From Microbacterium testaceum (GTDB taxonomy: Bacteria > Actinomycetota > Actinomycetes > Actinomycetales > Microbacteriaceae), in assembly GCF_029761935.1 (NCBI RefSeq), contig NZ_CP121699.1, forward strand, positions 558,001-622,000: a stretch of DNA of 64,000 bases, written 5' to 3'. The notes beneath the pieces are model-generated. The model was not told where the DNA came from. It worked only from the letters and a program-made list of their open reading frames with translations, and did no database searches. This document shows, one piece after another, positions 44,994-54,882 of the stretch. The position numbers and the translations under genes were made by a program. The stretch's first letter is position 1. Each line of letters starts with the position of its first letter.

Positions 44994-47939
44994 GTGACGT
45001 CGTGGCGTGAGCTGATCCCCGTAGGCGGCGCCGAGCCGCACGCGGCGCTCGCGCTGGGCATCGAGCTGCGCCAGCGCGAGGCGTACGACCCCGCGCGGTG
45101 GGAAGCCCGCGCGGTCGTTCCCGTGACGCCGCGTCTGCTCGCACAGCGGCAGGACGACCTGCAGCTCGCTGCCCGTCCGCTCGTTCGCGGGGCGCGCGAC
45201 GCCTGGATCCGGGCGGACGCCACGTGGGAGACCGTACGACGATCGGCGGGGCGGTTCGACCCGGCGCACGTGCAGTGGTTCGCCGAACTGTTCGCCCTCG
45301 CCCAAGCGTTCCGGACCACCGGCCCCTTCGCCCCGGCCGGCGACACGGTCGCGCTCGACGCCGTGACCTCGCCCCTGCTGTGGCCGCACCTGGATGCGGC
45401 GGCGGATCTCGGCATCCCGATCGTGTCGATGAACCCCCAGCAGAGCGTGCGTCTCGCGGATGAGGCGACCGCGCGGGTCGCCCTTGACGCCGTCGGCGGG
45501 GGAGCGTTGCGCATCTCGGCCGACCTCACGCTCCAAGGCGACACCGTCGACGCGACGCGAGCGCGCGCGATCGGCGAGTCGGGGCTGTTCGTGTTCGAAC
45601 TCGACCGCGACCCTGTGCCGATCATCCTCGCGCCCGTGGCGTTGCCCGCGCCCCTCCCGACGCTCCTCGGCACCGCGGGCGTCGACGTGCCACGCGCGGA
45701 GGCCGACGAGTTCGTCGCCGAGGTGTATCCGCGACTCGCACGGCGTGCGCCACTGTCGGTGGGAGCGGGGGTCCCGGCCGCGCCGCCCGATCGCCCGACG
45801 CTCGAGGTCGCGGTGGCCTACGCCGATGACGACGTCGCCTATCGACTCGAGTGGGTGTACCCGGGTGCTCGTCGCGTCGCGTACGACGCGGCCGACGACG
45901 CCGAGCGCGACCCCCGCGCCGAGGCGCAGATCGGCGAGCGGTTCGAGACGGCGTGGATGGCGGCATCCGATCTGCCCGTGACGCCCCGCGCGACGTTGCA
46001 CGATGCGGATGCCGCCGTGTTCGCGACCCGGGTGCTCCCCGCGATCGACGTGCTCGACGAGGTGCGGGTGCGCACGACCGGCACGGCGCCGACGTTCCGC
46101 GAGCTGAGGGGTGACCCGTCGCTGCGGATCACGGCGGTCGAGTCGCTCGATCGCGACTGGTTCGACCTCGGCATCGTCGTGACGATCGAGGGGCGCACGA
46201 TTCCGTTCGGCACGTTGTTCTCGGCGCTCTCGCGCGGGCGCACGCGCATCAAGCTCTCGGACGGCGCATGGTTCTCGCTCGCGCATCCGGCCCTGCAGCG
46301 GCTTCGCGACCTGCTTGAAGAGGCGGCGGCGCTCGACGAGTGGGAAACCGGTCCGCGGCTTCCGCGCACGCACCTCACCCTGTGGGCGGAGTTCGAGGAC
46401 CTCGCCGACCAGTCAGACGCCGCGGTCGAGTGGCGCGAACTGGCGCGGGCGCTGCGCGATGTGGCCGAGGTGCCCGAGGTGCCGACGCCGAGCGGGTTCC
46501 GCGCCGAGCTGCGCCCATACCAGCGCGAGGGGCTGTCGTGGCTCGCCCTGCTGCACCGGCACCGGCTCGGCGGGATCCTCGCCGACGATATGGGTCTCGG
46601 CAAGACCCTGCAATTTCTGGCCCTGATCGCCCATGCGAAGGCCGCGGGGGAGCAGCGCCCCTGGCTCGTCGTCGCGCCCACCTCGGTCCTGCCAACGTGG
46701 CGAGACGAGGCGGCGCGCTTCGCACCCGACCTGCGGGTCGCGATGGTCGAGGCGACGGCCGTTCGCCGACAATCCGCGATCACCGACATCGCGGGGGGCG
46801 TCGACATCGTGGTGGCCCCCTACGGGGTCGTGCGGGCGGATGCCGCGGAGTTCGCCGATCCGCACTGGGCCGGCGTCGTTCTCGACGAGGCGCAGTTCGT
46901 GAAGAACCCCGCGACGCGGATCCATCGCGCGATCGCGGCGTTGCAGACCGACGCGGTGTTCGCCGCGACCGGGACGCCGATCGAGAACGGTCTCGACGAC
47001 CTGTGGGCGCTGCTCTCTCTCACGGCTCCGGGGCTCTTCCCCTCGATCCGGCAGTTCCGCGAGGACTACACCCGGGCGATCGAGCAACTGCCGTCCGACG
47101 CCCCCACCGCACTGTCGGCAGCCGCGGCGAGCGCGCACCGTGAGAAGACGCTGGATCGTCTGCGCCGTCGGGTGCGGCCGTTCCTGCTGCGTCGCACGAA
47201 GGACGTCGTGGCATCCGATCTGCCTCCCAAGCAGGAGCAGGAGATCGCGGTTCCCCTCGGTCCCGCGCACCAGGAGCTGTACGACCGTGTGCTGCAACGC
47301 GAGCGGCAGAAGGTGCTCGGGTTGCTCGACGATCTCGACAGGCAGCGCTTCATCGTCTTCCGCTCGCTGACCCTGCTGCGCATGCTGGCCCTGGCCCCGG
47401 GTCTCGTCGACGAGCGCGATGCGCACCTGGGGTCGGCGAAGCTCGACGTGCTGCTCGACCGTCTCGTGGAGGTGGCGGCCGAGGGGCACCGCGCTCTGGT
47501 GTTCAGTCAGTTCACGTCGTTCCTCGATCTGGCTGCGGAGCGACTCGATGCCGCGGGTCTCGCGTATGCGCACCTCGACGGGTCCACGGCTCGCCGAGGC
47601 GAGGTGATCGACGGGTTCCGCGAGGGGGATGCTCCCGTGTTCCTCATCAGCCTCAAAGCCGGCGGTTTCGGTCTGACCCTCACCGAGGCCGAGTACGTGT
47701 TCCTGCTCGATCCGTGGTGGAATCCCGCCGCCGAGAGTCAGGCGATCGATCGCGTGCACCGCATCGGTCAGACGAAGAGCGTGTTCGTGTACCGCCTCCT
47801 CGCCGCGGGAACGGTCGAAGAGAAGGTGCGAGCTCTGCAGCACCGCAAGGCGGCTCTGTTCGACGCGGTGATCGACGACGACGATGCCTTCGCCGCAGCG
47901 CTCGACGCGGACGACATCCGGGGATTGCTCGGTCCGTGA
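44994..47939 (+). CDS. SNF2/Rad54-type DEAD-like helicase/ATPase
   Basis: 981 residues. The N-terminal 500 residues are the bacterial SNF2-associated region, without a SWIM zinc finger that I can find. ATPase motifs: ADDMGLGKTLQFLAL (I), VVAPTSVLPTWRDEA (Ia), VVLDEAQFVKNPATR (II, DEAQ), ATGTPIENGLDDLWALLSL (III), LVFSQFTSFLDLAAERL (IV), DGSTARRGEVIDGF and SLKAGGFGLTLTEAEYVFLLDPWWNPAAE (V-VI). A translocase that remodels nucleoprotein; exact role unknown. GTG 44994 with GGAAGGA 7 nt upstream. Confidence 0.9.
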   Translation: MTSWRELIPVGGAEPHAALALGIELRQREAYDPARWEARAVVPVTPRLLAQRQDDLQLAARPLVRGARDAWIRADATWETVRRSAGRFDPAHVQWFAELFALAQAFRTTGPFAPAGDTVALDAVTSPLLWPHLDAAADLGIPIVSMNPQQSVRLADEATARVALDAVGGGALRISADLTLQGDTVDATRARAIGESGLFVFELDRDPVPIILAPVALPAPLPTLLGTAGVDVPRAEADEFVAEVYPRLARRAPLSVGAGVPAAPPDRPTLEVAVAYADDDVAYRLEWVYPGARRVAYDAADDAERDPRAEAQIGERFETAWMAASDLPVTPRATLHDADAAVFATRVLPAIDVLDEVRVRTTGTAPTFRELRGDPSLRITAVESLDRDWFDLGIVVTIEGRTIPFGTLFSALSRGRTRIKLSDGAWFSLAHPALQRLRDLLEEAAALDEWETGPRLPRTHLTLWAEFEDLADQSDAAVEWRELARALRDVAEVPEVPTPSGFRAELRPYQREGLSWLALLHRHRLGGILADDMGLGKTLQFLALIAHAKAAGEQRPWLVVAPTSVLPTWRDEAARFAPDLRVAMVEATAVRRQSAITDIAGGVDIVVAPYGVVRADAAEFADPHWAGVVLDEAQFVKNPATRIHRAIAALQTDAVFAATGTPIENGLDDLWALLSLTAPGLFPSIRQFREDYTRAIEQLPSDAPTALSAAAASAHREKTLDRLRRRVRPFLLRRTKDVVASDLPPKQEQEIAVPLGPAHQELYDRVLQRERQKVLGLLDDLDRQRFIVFRSLTLLRMLALAPGLVDERDAHLGSAKLDVLLDRLVEVAAEGHRALVFSQFTSFLDLAAERLDAAGLAYAHLDGSTARRGEVIDGFREGDAPVFLISLKAGGFGLTLTEAEYVFLLDPWWNPAAESQAIDRVHRIGQTKSVFVYRLLAAGTVEEKVRALQHRKAALFDAVIDDDDAFAAALDADDIRGLLGP

Positions 47940-48021
47940 TGGGGTGCGACGGGGTGCCGGCGTCCGCGCTCCGCGGTCGGACGAGGTGTCGCGGGATACC
48001 GGGGGAGCGGCATCCGGGATC

Positions 48022-48417
48022 TCAGCCGAGCTCGCCCGTCAGGAACTGCGCGGTGCCGTGACCGAACGACCAGTCGGCGTCGCCGTTCTCGGTGATGCTC
48101 ACGACGAGGTCCTCCCCGCCGATGTCGAGGCGGTCCTTCAGGTTGCGAGCGAGAGCGCGGTACAGGGTGACCTTCGCGTCCTCGGTGCGCGCTTTCGACG
48201 CGAGTCGCACGATGACCAGGCGCTCGCTCCGAGTGATCCCGAGGCCGGTATCGAGGGCGACGAGCTCGAACGGTTCGTGCTGGGTGAGGATCTGGTAGCG
48301 GTCCGTGTCCGGGACGTCGAACGCTTCGACGACGGCATCCTGCACGGCATCCAGGAGGGTGCGCAGTTGCGTCTCTTCGTACTGTCCGCGGATGGTGTCG
48401 ATCATGACCAGGGGCAT
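48022..48417 (-). CDS. Tautomerase family protein
   Basis: 131 residues, 4-oxalocrotonate tautomerase/MIF fold. Catalytic proline is residue 2 (MPLVMIDTIRG); later ILTQHEPFELVALDTGLGITRSERLVIVRL. It could be a trans-3-chloroacrylic-acid-dehalogenase-like or cis-CaaD-like enzyme; substrate unknown. Start ATG 48417 with AAAGGA upstream on the minus strand. Stands alone, convergent with the SNF2 gene and divergent from the MBL/Rieske gene. Confidence 0.85.
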   Translation of the reverse strand: MPLVMIDTIRGQYEETQLRTLLDAVQDAVVEAFDVPDTDRYQILTQHEPFELVALDTGLGITRSERLVIVRLASKARTEDAKVTLYRALARNLKDRLDIGGEDLVVSITENGDADWSFGHGTAQFLTGELG

Positions 48418-48535
48418 CGTGAATCCTTTCGTCGGTTCGCCGGGGACGGTACTCCGCGACGGTATGGACGCGGGCGGCTTGACGACGACATCTCGACACC
48501 CCCGCACTCCCCGGGCTCTCGCAGTCGCCCCCGCG

Positions 48536-48541
48536 TAGACT
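48536..48541 (+). promoter_or_regulatory. Putative -10 box of the MBL/Rieske gene
   Basis: TAGACT, about 30 nt before ATG 48572, which has AGGAG at 48563. Confidence 0.45.
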
Positions 48542-48571
48542 CGTGTGGTTCGCCAACGACACAGGAGCGAC

Positions 48572-50155
48572 ATGAAGATCACCGGCCTCGGCCACGCGGG
48601 AATGTTCATCGAGACGCGCGGCGGCAGCATCATCTGCGACCCCGTCATCGGTCCGAGCTTCTTCGGCTCGTGGTTCCCGTTCCCCGACAACCGCGCCCTG
48701 GACTGGGAGCGCTTCGGCAAGGCGGACTTCCTGTACATCTCGCACCGCCACCGCGATCACTTCGATCCGGCGATGCTCGAGCGGTACGTGTCGAAGGACA
48801 TCAAGGTGTTGCTCCCCGAGTACCCCACCGATGACCTCGAGCAGGACCTCATCGCGCTCGGCTACACCAACCTCGTGCGCACTGAGGCCGGCGTCCCCCT
48901 GCAGTTCGGTGACCTGAAGCTCATGGTGACGCCGCTGCGCGCGCCCTCCGACGGACCGATCGGCGACTCGTCGCTCTCGCTCGACGACGGCACGGCCTCG
49001 ATCCTCAACCAGAACGACTCGCACCCGCTCGATCTCGAGAAGCTGTTCGACTTCGGCAAGCCCGACGCATACTTCACTCAGGTATCGGGGGCCATCTGGT
49101 GGCCCATGGTCTACGACCTGCCGCAGGACGCGAAGCAGAACTTCGCCCAGCTCAAGCGCGACGCGCAGAACAAGCGCGCGATGTACTACATCGACAAGGT
49201 CGACGCCGAGCACGTGTTCCCGATGGCTGGTCCGCCGATGTTCCTGCGCGAAGAGCTGTTCCGCTACAACGGCACCGGCATGGACGGCGACTCGATCTTC
49301 ACCGACCAGCGCGAGTTCCTCGCGCACATGAAGGAGCAGCGTCCCGACCAGAAGGGCTACCTGTTCCTCCCGGGCACCGAGGTGGAGGTGCAGGGGTCGG
49401 ATGTCACCGTCACGCAGACCCTGTACACGGATGCCGAGATCGAACGCGTCTTCGGAGACAAGTGGAACTACCTGACCGAGCAGCGTGACAGTCGCCAGGC
49501 CGAGGTTCGGGCCGAAGAAGCGACGCGCGCGGAGATCATCCCGCCGGCCGAGATGCTCGCTGCGCTGAAGGAGTGGTGGGAGCCGCTGCTGCGTCGCGCT
49601 CGAACGATCCGCAACGGCGTGGGCGGCATGGTGCGGTTCCGCATCGGAGAGCTCGACATGGTCGTGGACTTCCCGAAGGCGAAGCTGCGAGAGTACGCCG
49701 GCGAGGAGTGCATCTACTGGTACACGATCCCCGCCGACCTCGTGTCGACGAACATCCGCGATCACGAGATCGACTGGTCGAACTCGATCTTCCTGTCGAT
49801 GCAGTTCGAGGTGGGTCGTTCGGGCAAGTTCAACGAGTTCCTCACGACGTTCCTGAAGTGCCTGTCGCGCGACCGGATCGAGTACGTCGAGAACTGGTAC
49901 GCCGAGCAGTCGGATCAGACCGAAGATGCCGAGATCGACGGCTGGACCGTTCAGCGTCGCTGCCCGCACCTGCGTGCCGACCTGACGAAGACCGGCAAGA
50001 TCGAGGACGGCGTGCTGACCTGTTCGCTGCACGACTGGAAGTGGGACCTCGCCTCGGGCCGGTGCCTGACGACGACCGGTCACCCGATCCGCTCGTCCCG
50101 CGTGCGCACCACCCCGAGCGGAGAGCGCGCCGCCGCCGAGGTCGCTGCGAGCTGA
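48572..50155 (+). CDS. Metallo-beta-lactamase fold protein with C-terminal Rieske domain
   Basis: 527 residues. N-terminal UlaG-like MBL domain: LGHAGMFIETRGGSIICDPV and the metal motif SHRHRDHFDP. A middle domain has GMVRFRIGELDMVVDFPK and IRDHEIDWSNSIFLSMQFEV. The C-terminal Rieske 2Fe-2S site is CPHLRADL...CSLHDWKWD (Cys-X-His, Cys-X2-His), followed by LASGRCL. This domain pair recalls CMAH, the sialic-acid hydroxylase of animals, whose domains are in a different order (Rieske first). I infer an oxygenase or amidohydrolase; no partner reductase lies nearby. Confidence 0.8.
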   Translation: MKITGLGHAGMFIETRGGSIICDPVIGPSFFGSWFPFPDNRALDWERFGKADFLYISHRHRDHFDPAMLERYVSKDIKVLLPEYPTDDLEQDLIALGYTNLVRTEAGVPLQFGDLKLMVTPLRAPSDGPIGDSSLSLDDGTASILNQNDSHPLDLEKLFDFGKPDAYFTQVSGAIWWPMVYDLPQDAKQNFAQLKRDAQNKRAMYYIDKVDAEHVFPMAGPPMFLREELFRYNGTGMDGDSIFTDQREFLAHMKEQRPDQKGYLFLPGTEVEVQGSDVTVTQTLYTDAEIERVFGDKWNYLTEQRDSRQAEVRAEEATRAEIIPPAEMLAALKEWWEPLLRRARTIRNGVGGMVRFRIGELDMVVDFPKAKLREYAGEECIYWYTIPADLVSTNIRDHEIDWSNSIFLSMQFEVGRSGKFNEFLTTFLKCLSRDRIEYVENWYAEQSDQTEDAEIDGWTVQRRCPHLRADLTKTGKIEDGVLTCSLHDWKWDLASGRCLTTTGHPIRSSRVRTTPSGERAAAEVAAS

Positions 50156-50254
50156 CACCACGGACGTGAGTTCTCGCGACCTCCGGCGGCGACGGCCCTC
50201 ACGCGCACGAGAGCATCCGAACCGCGCGAGGCGACATACAGCGTGCAGGCCGGG

Positions 50255-50279
50255 ACGTACGACCTCGACACGTACGTGT
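50255..50279. repeat. Nested inverted repeat upstream of the pyr promoter
   Basis: ACGTACG (50255-50261) mirrors CGTACGT (50271-50277), and the second arm is part of a 12-bp palindrome ACACGTACGTGT (50268-50279). It lies 61 nt before the pyr -10 box and could be an operator for it or a site for the upstream gene. Confidence 0.5.
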
Positions 50280-50339
50280 GCTGTCGGGCTCGGCGGCAGC
50301 GCACCGTCTGCGCGCCACGCGACGGCCCGCTCCGGCAGC

Positions 50340-50345
50340 TAGACT
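50340..50345 (+). promoter_or_regulatory. Putative -10 box of the pyr operon
   Basis: TAGACT; transcription would begin near 50352 and include the PyrR-binding hairpin. No convincing -35. Confidence 0.5.
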
Positions 50346-50364
50346 GAACGTCGAACCACAGCAA

Positions 50365-50395
50365 CCTTTAACCCCGTCCCGTGAGGCGGAGAAGG
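50365..50395 (+). promoter_or_regulatory. PyrR-binding RNA hairpin
   Basis: The loop TCCCGTGAGG (50377-50386) fits the PyrR recognition pattern UCC-N-GNGAGG. It is flanked by CCG/CGG and CCTT/AAGG with a two-base AG bulge. The 3' side of the stem contains part of the Shine-Dalgarno (GGAGAAGGGAG) of pyrR, so bound PyrR plus UMP would block translation, as described for mycobacteria. Confidence 0.75.
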
Positions 50396-50404
50396 GAGCG
50401 GCGG

Positions 50405-50935
50405 ATGAACACGCGCACCGTCATGCACGATGCCGATATCGCCCGCGCTTTGACGCGCATCTCGCACGAGATCCTGGAGTCCAACAAAGGACCGGAAGGA
50501 CTCGTCCTCCTCGGCATCCCGACCCGCGGCGTCACGCTCGCGAACAGGATCGGCCCCCTCGTGAGCGACTTCGGCGGCGCAGCTGTGCCGGTCGGCTCGC
50601 TCGACGTGACGATGTACCGCGACGATCTGCACCGCAATCCCACGCGGGCACCGCGCCGCACCGAGATCCCCGCCGGCGGCATCGACGGCAAGGTCGTCGT
50701 GCTCATCGACGACGTACTGTTCTCGGGTCGCAGCATCCGCGCCGCCCTCGACGCGCTGCAGGACATCGGTCGCCCCGCCGCCGTGCGCCTGGCGACGCTG
50801 ATCGACCGCGGCCACCGCGAGCTGCCGATCCGCCCCGACTTCGTGGGCAAGAACCTGCCGAGCGCCCGCGACGAACGCGTCAACGTGCGCCTCGCCGAGA
50901 TCGACGGCATCGAGGAGGTGACGATCGAGTCATGA
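50405..50935 (+). CDS. pyrR: Pyrimidine operon regulator PyrR (uracil phosphoribosyltransferase fold)
   Basis: 176 residues. PRPP-binding motif [52 protein letters not shown]; the basic RNA-binding surface includes [23 protein letters not shown]. It binds the pyr mRNA when UMP is high and may have weak UPRTase activity. ATG 50405 follows GGAGAAGGGAG. Coupled to pyrB by ATGA. Confidence 0.96.
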   Translation: MNTRTVMHDADIARALTRISHEILESNKGPEGLVLLGIPTRGVTLANRIGPLVSDFGGAAVPVGSLDVTMYRDDLHRNPTRAPRRTEIPAGGIDGKVVVLIDDVLFSGRSIRAALDALQDIGRPAAVRLATLIDRGHRELPIRPDFVGKNLPSARDERVNVRLAEIDGIEEVTIES

Positions 50936-51900
50936 GGCACCTTCTCGACACCCAGCACCTCTCGCGCGCCGACGCGCTCGAGATCCTCGACGTCGCCGAG
51001 GACATGGCCGACACGCAGCGCCGCGAGGTCAAGAAGCTCCCCACGCTGCGGGGCAAGACCGTGGTCAACCTCTTCTTCGAGGACTCCACCCGCACGCGCA
51101 TCTCGTTCGAGGCCGCCGCCAAGCGCCTCTCCGCCGACGTCATCAACTTCTCGGCGAAGGGCTCGAGCGTCAGCAAGGGCGAGTCGCTGCAGGACACGGC
51201 TCAGACGCTGCAGGCGATGGGGGCGGATGCCGTGGTCATCCGCCACGGCGCGTCCGGCGCCCCGCGGACCCTGGCGACCTCCGGCTGGATCAGCGCCGGC
51301 GTGGTGAACGCGGGCGACGGCACCCACGAGCACCCGACGCAGTCCCTGCTCGACGCCTTCACGATCCGCAAGCGCCTGTTCGGCGACGACAGCCGCGGCC
51401 GCGACCTCGGTGGCATCCGGGTCACGATCGTCGGTGACGTGCTGCACTCGCGCGTCGCGCGCTCGAACGTGTGGCTGCTGCACACGCTCGGCGCGCACGT
51501 GACGCTGGTGGCTCCGCCGACGCTGGTCCCGCAGGACGTCAGCCGCTGGCCCGTCGAGGTCGACTTCGACCTCGATCACGCGATCGCGGCCGGTCCAGAC
51601 GCGCTGATGATGCTGCGCATCCAGCTCGAGCGGATGTCGGCGGCGTATTTCCCGACTGAACGGGAGTATTCCCGCCGGTACGGTCTTGACGCACGGCGTT
51701 TGCAGGCTCTGCCGGACGGTAGCATTGTCCTGCACCCCGGCCCCATGAACCGAGGTCTGGAGATCTCCGCCGAAGCCGCCGATTCGCCTCGCTCGACGGT
51801 GCTCGAGCAGGTCACGAACGGCGTCTCCGTGCGGATGGCCGTCCTCTACCTGCTGCTGGCGGGCGAGCGGCCCCACACCGAGAAAGAGGACGTCCGATGA
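50932..51900 (+). CDS. pyrB: Aspartate carbamoyltransferase catalytic subunit
   Basis: 322 residues. Carbamoyl-phosphate site [28 protein letters not shown], then [16 protein letters not shown] and the aspartate-side [12 protein letters not shown]. No pyrI regulatory chain is present; the catalytic chain works with pyrC in actinobacteria. Overlaps pyrR and pyrC by 4 nt each. Confidence 0.97.
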   Translation: MRHLLDTQHLSRADALEILDVAEDMADTQRREVKKLPTLRGKTVVNLFFEDSTRTRISFEAAAKRLSADVINFSAKGSSVSKGESLQDTAQTLQAMGADAVVIRHGASGAPRTLATSGWISAGVVNAGDGTHEHPTQSLLDAFTIRKRLFGDDSRGRDLGGIRVTIVGDVLHSRVARSNVWLLHTLGAHVTLVAPPTLVPQDVSRWPVEVDFDLDHAIAAGPDALMMLRIQLERMSAAYFPTEREYSRRYGLDARRLQALPDGSIVLHPGPMNRGLEISAEAADSPRSTVLEQVTNGVSVRMAVLYLLLAGERPHTEKEDVR

Positions 51901-53219
51901 GCCACGCCACCCCCCAGACCCTTCTGGTCCGCGGCGCGCGCGTCGAGGGCCAGGATGCCACCGACCTCCTCGTCCGCGACGGGATCATCGCCGAGACCGG
52001 CTCCGGCCTCTCGCACGCCGGTGCGACGGTCGTGGATGCCGACGGCCTCCTCGCCCTTCCCGGCCTGGTCGACCTGCACGTGCACCTGCGCGAGCCCGGG
52101 TACGAGGCATCCGAGACGATCCTCACCGGTTCCCGCGCGGCCGCCGCGGGTGGCTTCACCACCGTCTTCGCCATGCCGAACACCTCTCCGGTCGCCGACA
52201 CCGCGGGCGTGGTCGAGCAGGAGCTCGCGCTCGGCGAGGCGGCCGGCTACGTGCACGTGCAGCCGATCGGCGCCGTGACCGTCGGGCAGAAGGGGGAGCG
52301 CCTCGCCGAGCTCGGCGCGATGGCCGACTCCCGCGCCCGCGTGCGCGTCTTCAGCGACGACGGCTTCTGCGTCTTCGACCCGCTGATCATGCGGCGAGCC
52401 CTCGAGTACGTGAAAGCGTTCGACGGCGTCATCGCGCAGCACGCGCAGGATCCGCGCCTCACCGAGGGCGCGCAGATGAACGAGGGCGCCGTCTCGGCCG
52501 AGCTGGGCCTGACCGGCTGGCCGGCCGTCGCCGAGGAGTCGATCATCGCGCGCGACGTGCTGCTGGCCGAGCACGTCGGCTCGCGCCTGCACGTGTGCCA
52601 CCTGAGCACCGCGGGCTCGGTCGACATCATCCGCTGGGCCAAGAAGCGCGGAGTCAACGTCACCGCCGAGGTCACCCCGCACCACCTGCTGCTGACCGAC
52701 GAGCTCGTGCGCGACTACGACGCGCGGTTCAAGGTCAACCCGCCGCTGCGACGCGAAGAAGACGTGATGGCCGTGCGCGAGGGTCTGGCCGACGGCACGA
52801 TCGACATCGTCGCCACCGACCACGCCCCGCACCCCACCGAGGCGAAGGCCTGCGAGTGGGCGGCCGCGGCGAATGGCATGGTGGGTCTCGAGAGCGCGCT
52901 GCGCGTCGTGCACCACGCCATGGTCGAGACGGGACTGCTCGACTGGGCCGACGTCGCCCGCGTGATGTCGGCGAACCCGGCCCGCATCGGACGCCTCGAC
53001 GGACACGGCACCCCCGTGGCCGCGGGGCAGCCGGCGACCTTCACGCTGTACGACCCGCGCCCCTCGCGCACGTTCGGCCTCGACGACCTGCGCGGGCGCA
53101 GCACCAACTCGCCCTACCTCGGCCGGGAGCTGCCCGGCGAGGTGCGCTGGACCGTGCGCGCCGGCATCCCGACCGTCGTCGACGGTGCCGTGCTCGACGC
53201 CCCCGGGGTGCTCGCATGA
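51897..53219 (+). CDS. pyrC: Dihydroorotase
   Basis: 440 residues, amidohydrolase fold. Metal motif [50 protein letters not shown]; catalytic Asp in [14 protein letters not shown]. Intact metal ligands point to an active enzyme rather than an inactive PyrC' homologue. ATGA overlaps both neighbours. Confidence 0.96.
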   Translation: MSHATPQTLLVRGARVEGQDATDLLVRDGIIAETGSGLSHAGATVVDADGLLALPGLVDLHVHLREPGYEASETILTGSRAAAAGGFTTVFAMPNTSPVADTAGVVEQELALGEAAGYVHVQPIGAVTVGQKGERLAELGAMADSRARVRVFSDDGFCVFDPLIMRRALEYVKAFDGVIAQHAQDPRLTEGAQMNEGAVSAELGLTGWPAVAEESIIARDVLLAEHVGSRLHVCHLSTAGSVDIIRWAKKRGVNVTAEVTPHHLLLTDELVRDYDARFKVNPPLRREEDVMAVREGLADGTIDIVATDHAPHPTEAKACEWAAAANGMVGLESALRVVHHAMVETGLLDWADVARVMSANPARIGRLDGHGTPVAAGQPATFTLYDPRPSRTFGLDDLRGRSTNSPYLGRELPGEVRWTVRAGIPTVVDGAVLDAPGVLA

Positions 53220-53716
53220 GCCGCGAGGGCGCCCTCGTCGTGATGATCGGCGTGGCCCTCGTGCTGCTGGCCGTGCTCGCGTGGGCCTGGGTGCGACGAA
53301 CGCGGCGCGATGCGCGCTACACGGCCCCGGTGGGGGAGCTGCCCGCGGACGCCGTCGAATCGGCGGTGTTCTCGGGGCTCTACGTCGCCACGACCCGACA
53401 CGACGAGCCGCTCGAGCGTCTCGCCATCAAGGGTCTCGGCTTCCGCTCCCGCGTCGACGTCACCGTCACCACGGCCGGCGTCGCCCTCGACCTGCAGGGC
53501 CAGCCCCGCATCGCGCTCACCCGCGACCGCCTCGTCGACGCAGCTCAAGCCACGGTCGCCATCGATCGCGTGGTCGAGCGCGACGGCCTGACGCGCGTCA
53601 GCTGGCGCATCGACGACGACACGATCGTCGACACCTACCTCCGTCCTCAGGAGGCCTCGGCCAAAGCACTGGCCGACGCCATCCGCCCCCTCACCTCGAC
53701 AGGAAGCGACGCATGA
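53216..53716 (+). CDS. Membrane-anchored PH-like protein of the pyr operon
   Basis: 166 residues. An N-terminal membrane helix ([20 protein letters not shown]) followed by a beta-rich domain ([35 protein letters not shown]). A protein like this lies between pyrC and carA in most actinobacterial pyr operons. Its role is unknown; I suspect membrane tethering or regulation. ATGA overlaps with pyrC and carA show strict coupling. Confidence 0.85.
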   Translation: MSREGALVVMIGVALVLLAVLAWAWVRRTRRDARYTAPVGELPADAVESAVFSGLYVATTRHDEPLERLAIKGLGFRSRVDVTVTTAGVALDLQGQPRIALTRDRLVDAAQATVAIDRVVERDGLTRVSWRIDDDTIVDTYLRPQEASAKALADAIRPLTSTGSDA

Positions 53717-54882
53717 CCGCCCTGATCCCTTCCTCGCGCCTCTCGCGCGACCCGGCCGTCCTCGTGCTCGAAGACGGCACCCGCTACACCGGCCGCGCCT
53801 ACGGCGCTCGCGGCGAGACCCTCGGCGAGGTCGTCTTCGCCACCGGGATGACCGGCTACCAGGAGACGATCACCGACCCCTCGTACGCGGGCCAGATCGT
53901 GCTGCAGACCGCGCCCCACATCGGCAACACCGGCGTGAACGACGAAGACCCCGAGTCGCGTCGTATCTGGGTCGCCGGCTACGTCGTGCGCGACCCCTCG
54001 CGCATGGTGTCGAACTGGCGCGCGAACCGCTCGCTCGACGACGCGCTCGTCGAAGACGGGATCGTCGGCATCTCCGGCATCGACACCCGCGCCGTCACCC
54101 GCCGCATCCGTTCCTCCGGGAGCATGCGCGGTGGCGTCTTCTCGGGCGAGGCCGCGAATCTGGATGCCGAGGAGCAGCTGCGCCGGGTGCTCGAAGCCCC
54201 GGGCATGGCGGGCCGCAACCTCTCCGCCGAGGTGTCGGTCAGCGAGGTCGAGGTGACCCCCGCAACCGCTGAGCGCATCGGCAACCTCGCCGTGCTCGAC
54301 CTGGGCGTGAAGCAGTCCACGATCGTGAACCTCGCCGCGCGCGGGTTCGACGTGCACGTGTTCCCGCAGTCCGCGACGATCGACGAGATCCGCGCGATCG
54401 AGCCCGTCGCGGCGTTCTACTCGAACGGTCCAGGCGACCCCGCGGCATCCGATCAGCACGTCGAACTGCTGCGCGCCGTGCTCGGCGACGGTCTGCCCTT
54501 CTTCGGCATCTGCTTCGGCAACCAGCTGCTGGGCCGCGCCCTCGGCTTCGGCACCTACAAGCTGCCCTTCGGCCACCGCGGCATCAACCAGCCGGTGCTC
54601 GACAAGACCACCGGCCGCGTCGAGATCACCTCGCAGAACCACGGCTTCGCCGTCGAGGCGCCACTGGACCAGGTCGTCGACAGCCCCGCCGGCTTCGGCC
54701 GCGTCGAGGTCAGCCACATCGGCCTGAACGACAACGTCGTGGAGGGCCTGCGCGCCCTCGACATCCCCGCGTTCAGCGTGCAGTACCACCCCGAGGCCGC
54801 CTCCGGCCCGCACGACGCCAACTACCTGTTCGACCGCTTCCGCGAGATGGTTCTCGCCACCCAGGAGAAGAAGAATGCCTAA
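53713..54882 (+). CDS. carA: Carbamoyl-phosphate synthase small (glutaminase) chain
   Basis: 389 residues. N-terminal small-subunit domain [36 protein letters not shown] (in parts), then glutaminase: oxyanion [11 protein letters not shown], nucleophile [16 protein letters not shown], and the His-Glu pair in [11 protein letters not shown]. It supplies ammonia to CarB. The last 8 nt overlap carB. Confidence 0.97.
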   Translation: MTALIPSSRLSRDPAVLVLEDGTRYTGRAYGARGETLGEVVFATGMTGYQETITDPSYAGQIVLQTAPHIGNTGVNDEDPESRRIWVAGYVVRDPSRMVSNWRANRSLDDALVEDGIVGISGIDTRAVTRRIRSSGSMRGGVFSGEAANLDAEEQLRRVLEAPGMAGRNLSAEVSVSEVEVTPATAERIGNLAVLDLGVKQSTIVNLAARGFDVHVFPQSATIDEIRAIEPVAAFYSNGPGDPAASDQHVELLRAVLGDGLPFFGICFGNQLLGRALGFGTYKLPFGHRGINQPVLDKTTGRVEITSQNHGFAVEAPLDQVVDSPAGFGRVEVSHIGLNDNVVEGLRALDIPAFSVQYHPEAASGPHDANYLFDRFREMVLATQEKKNA

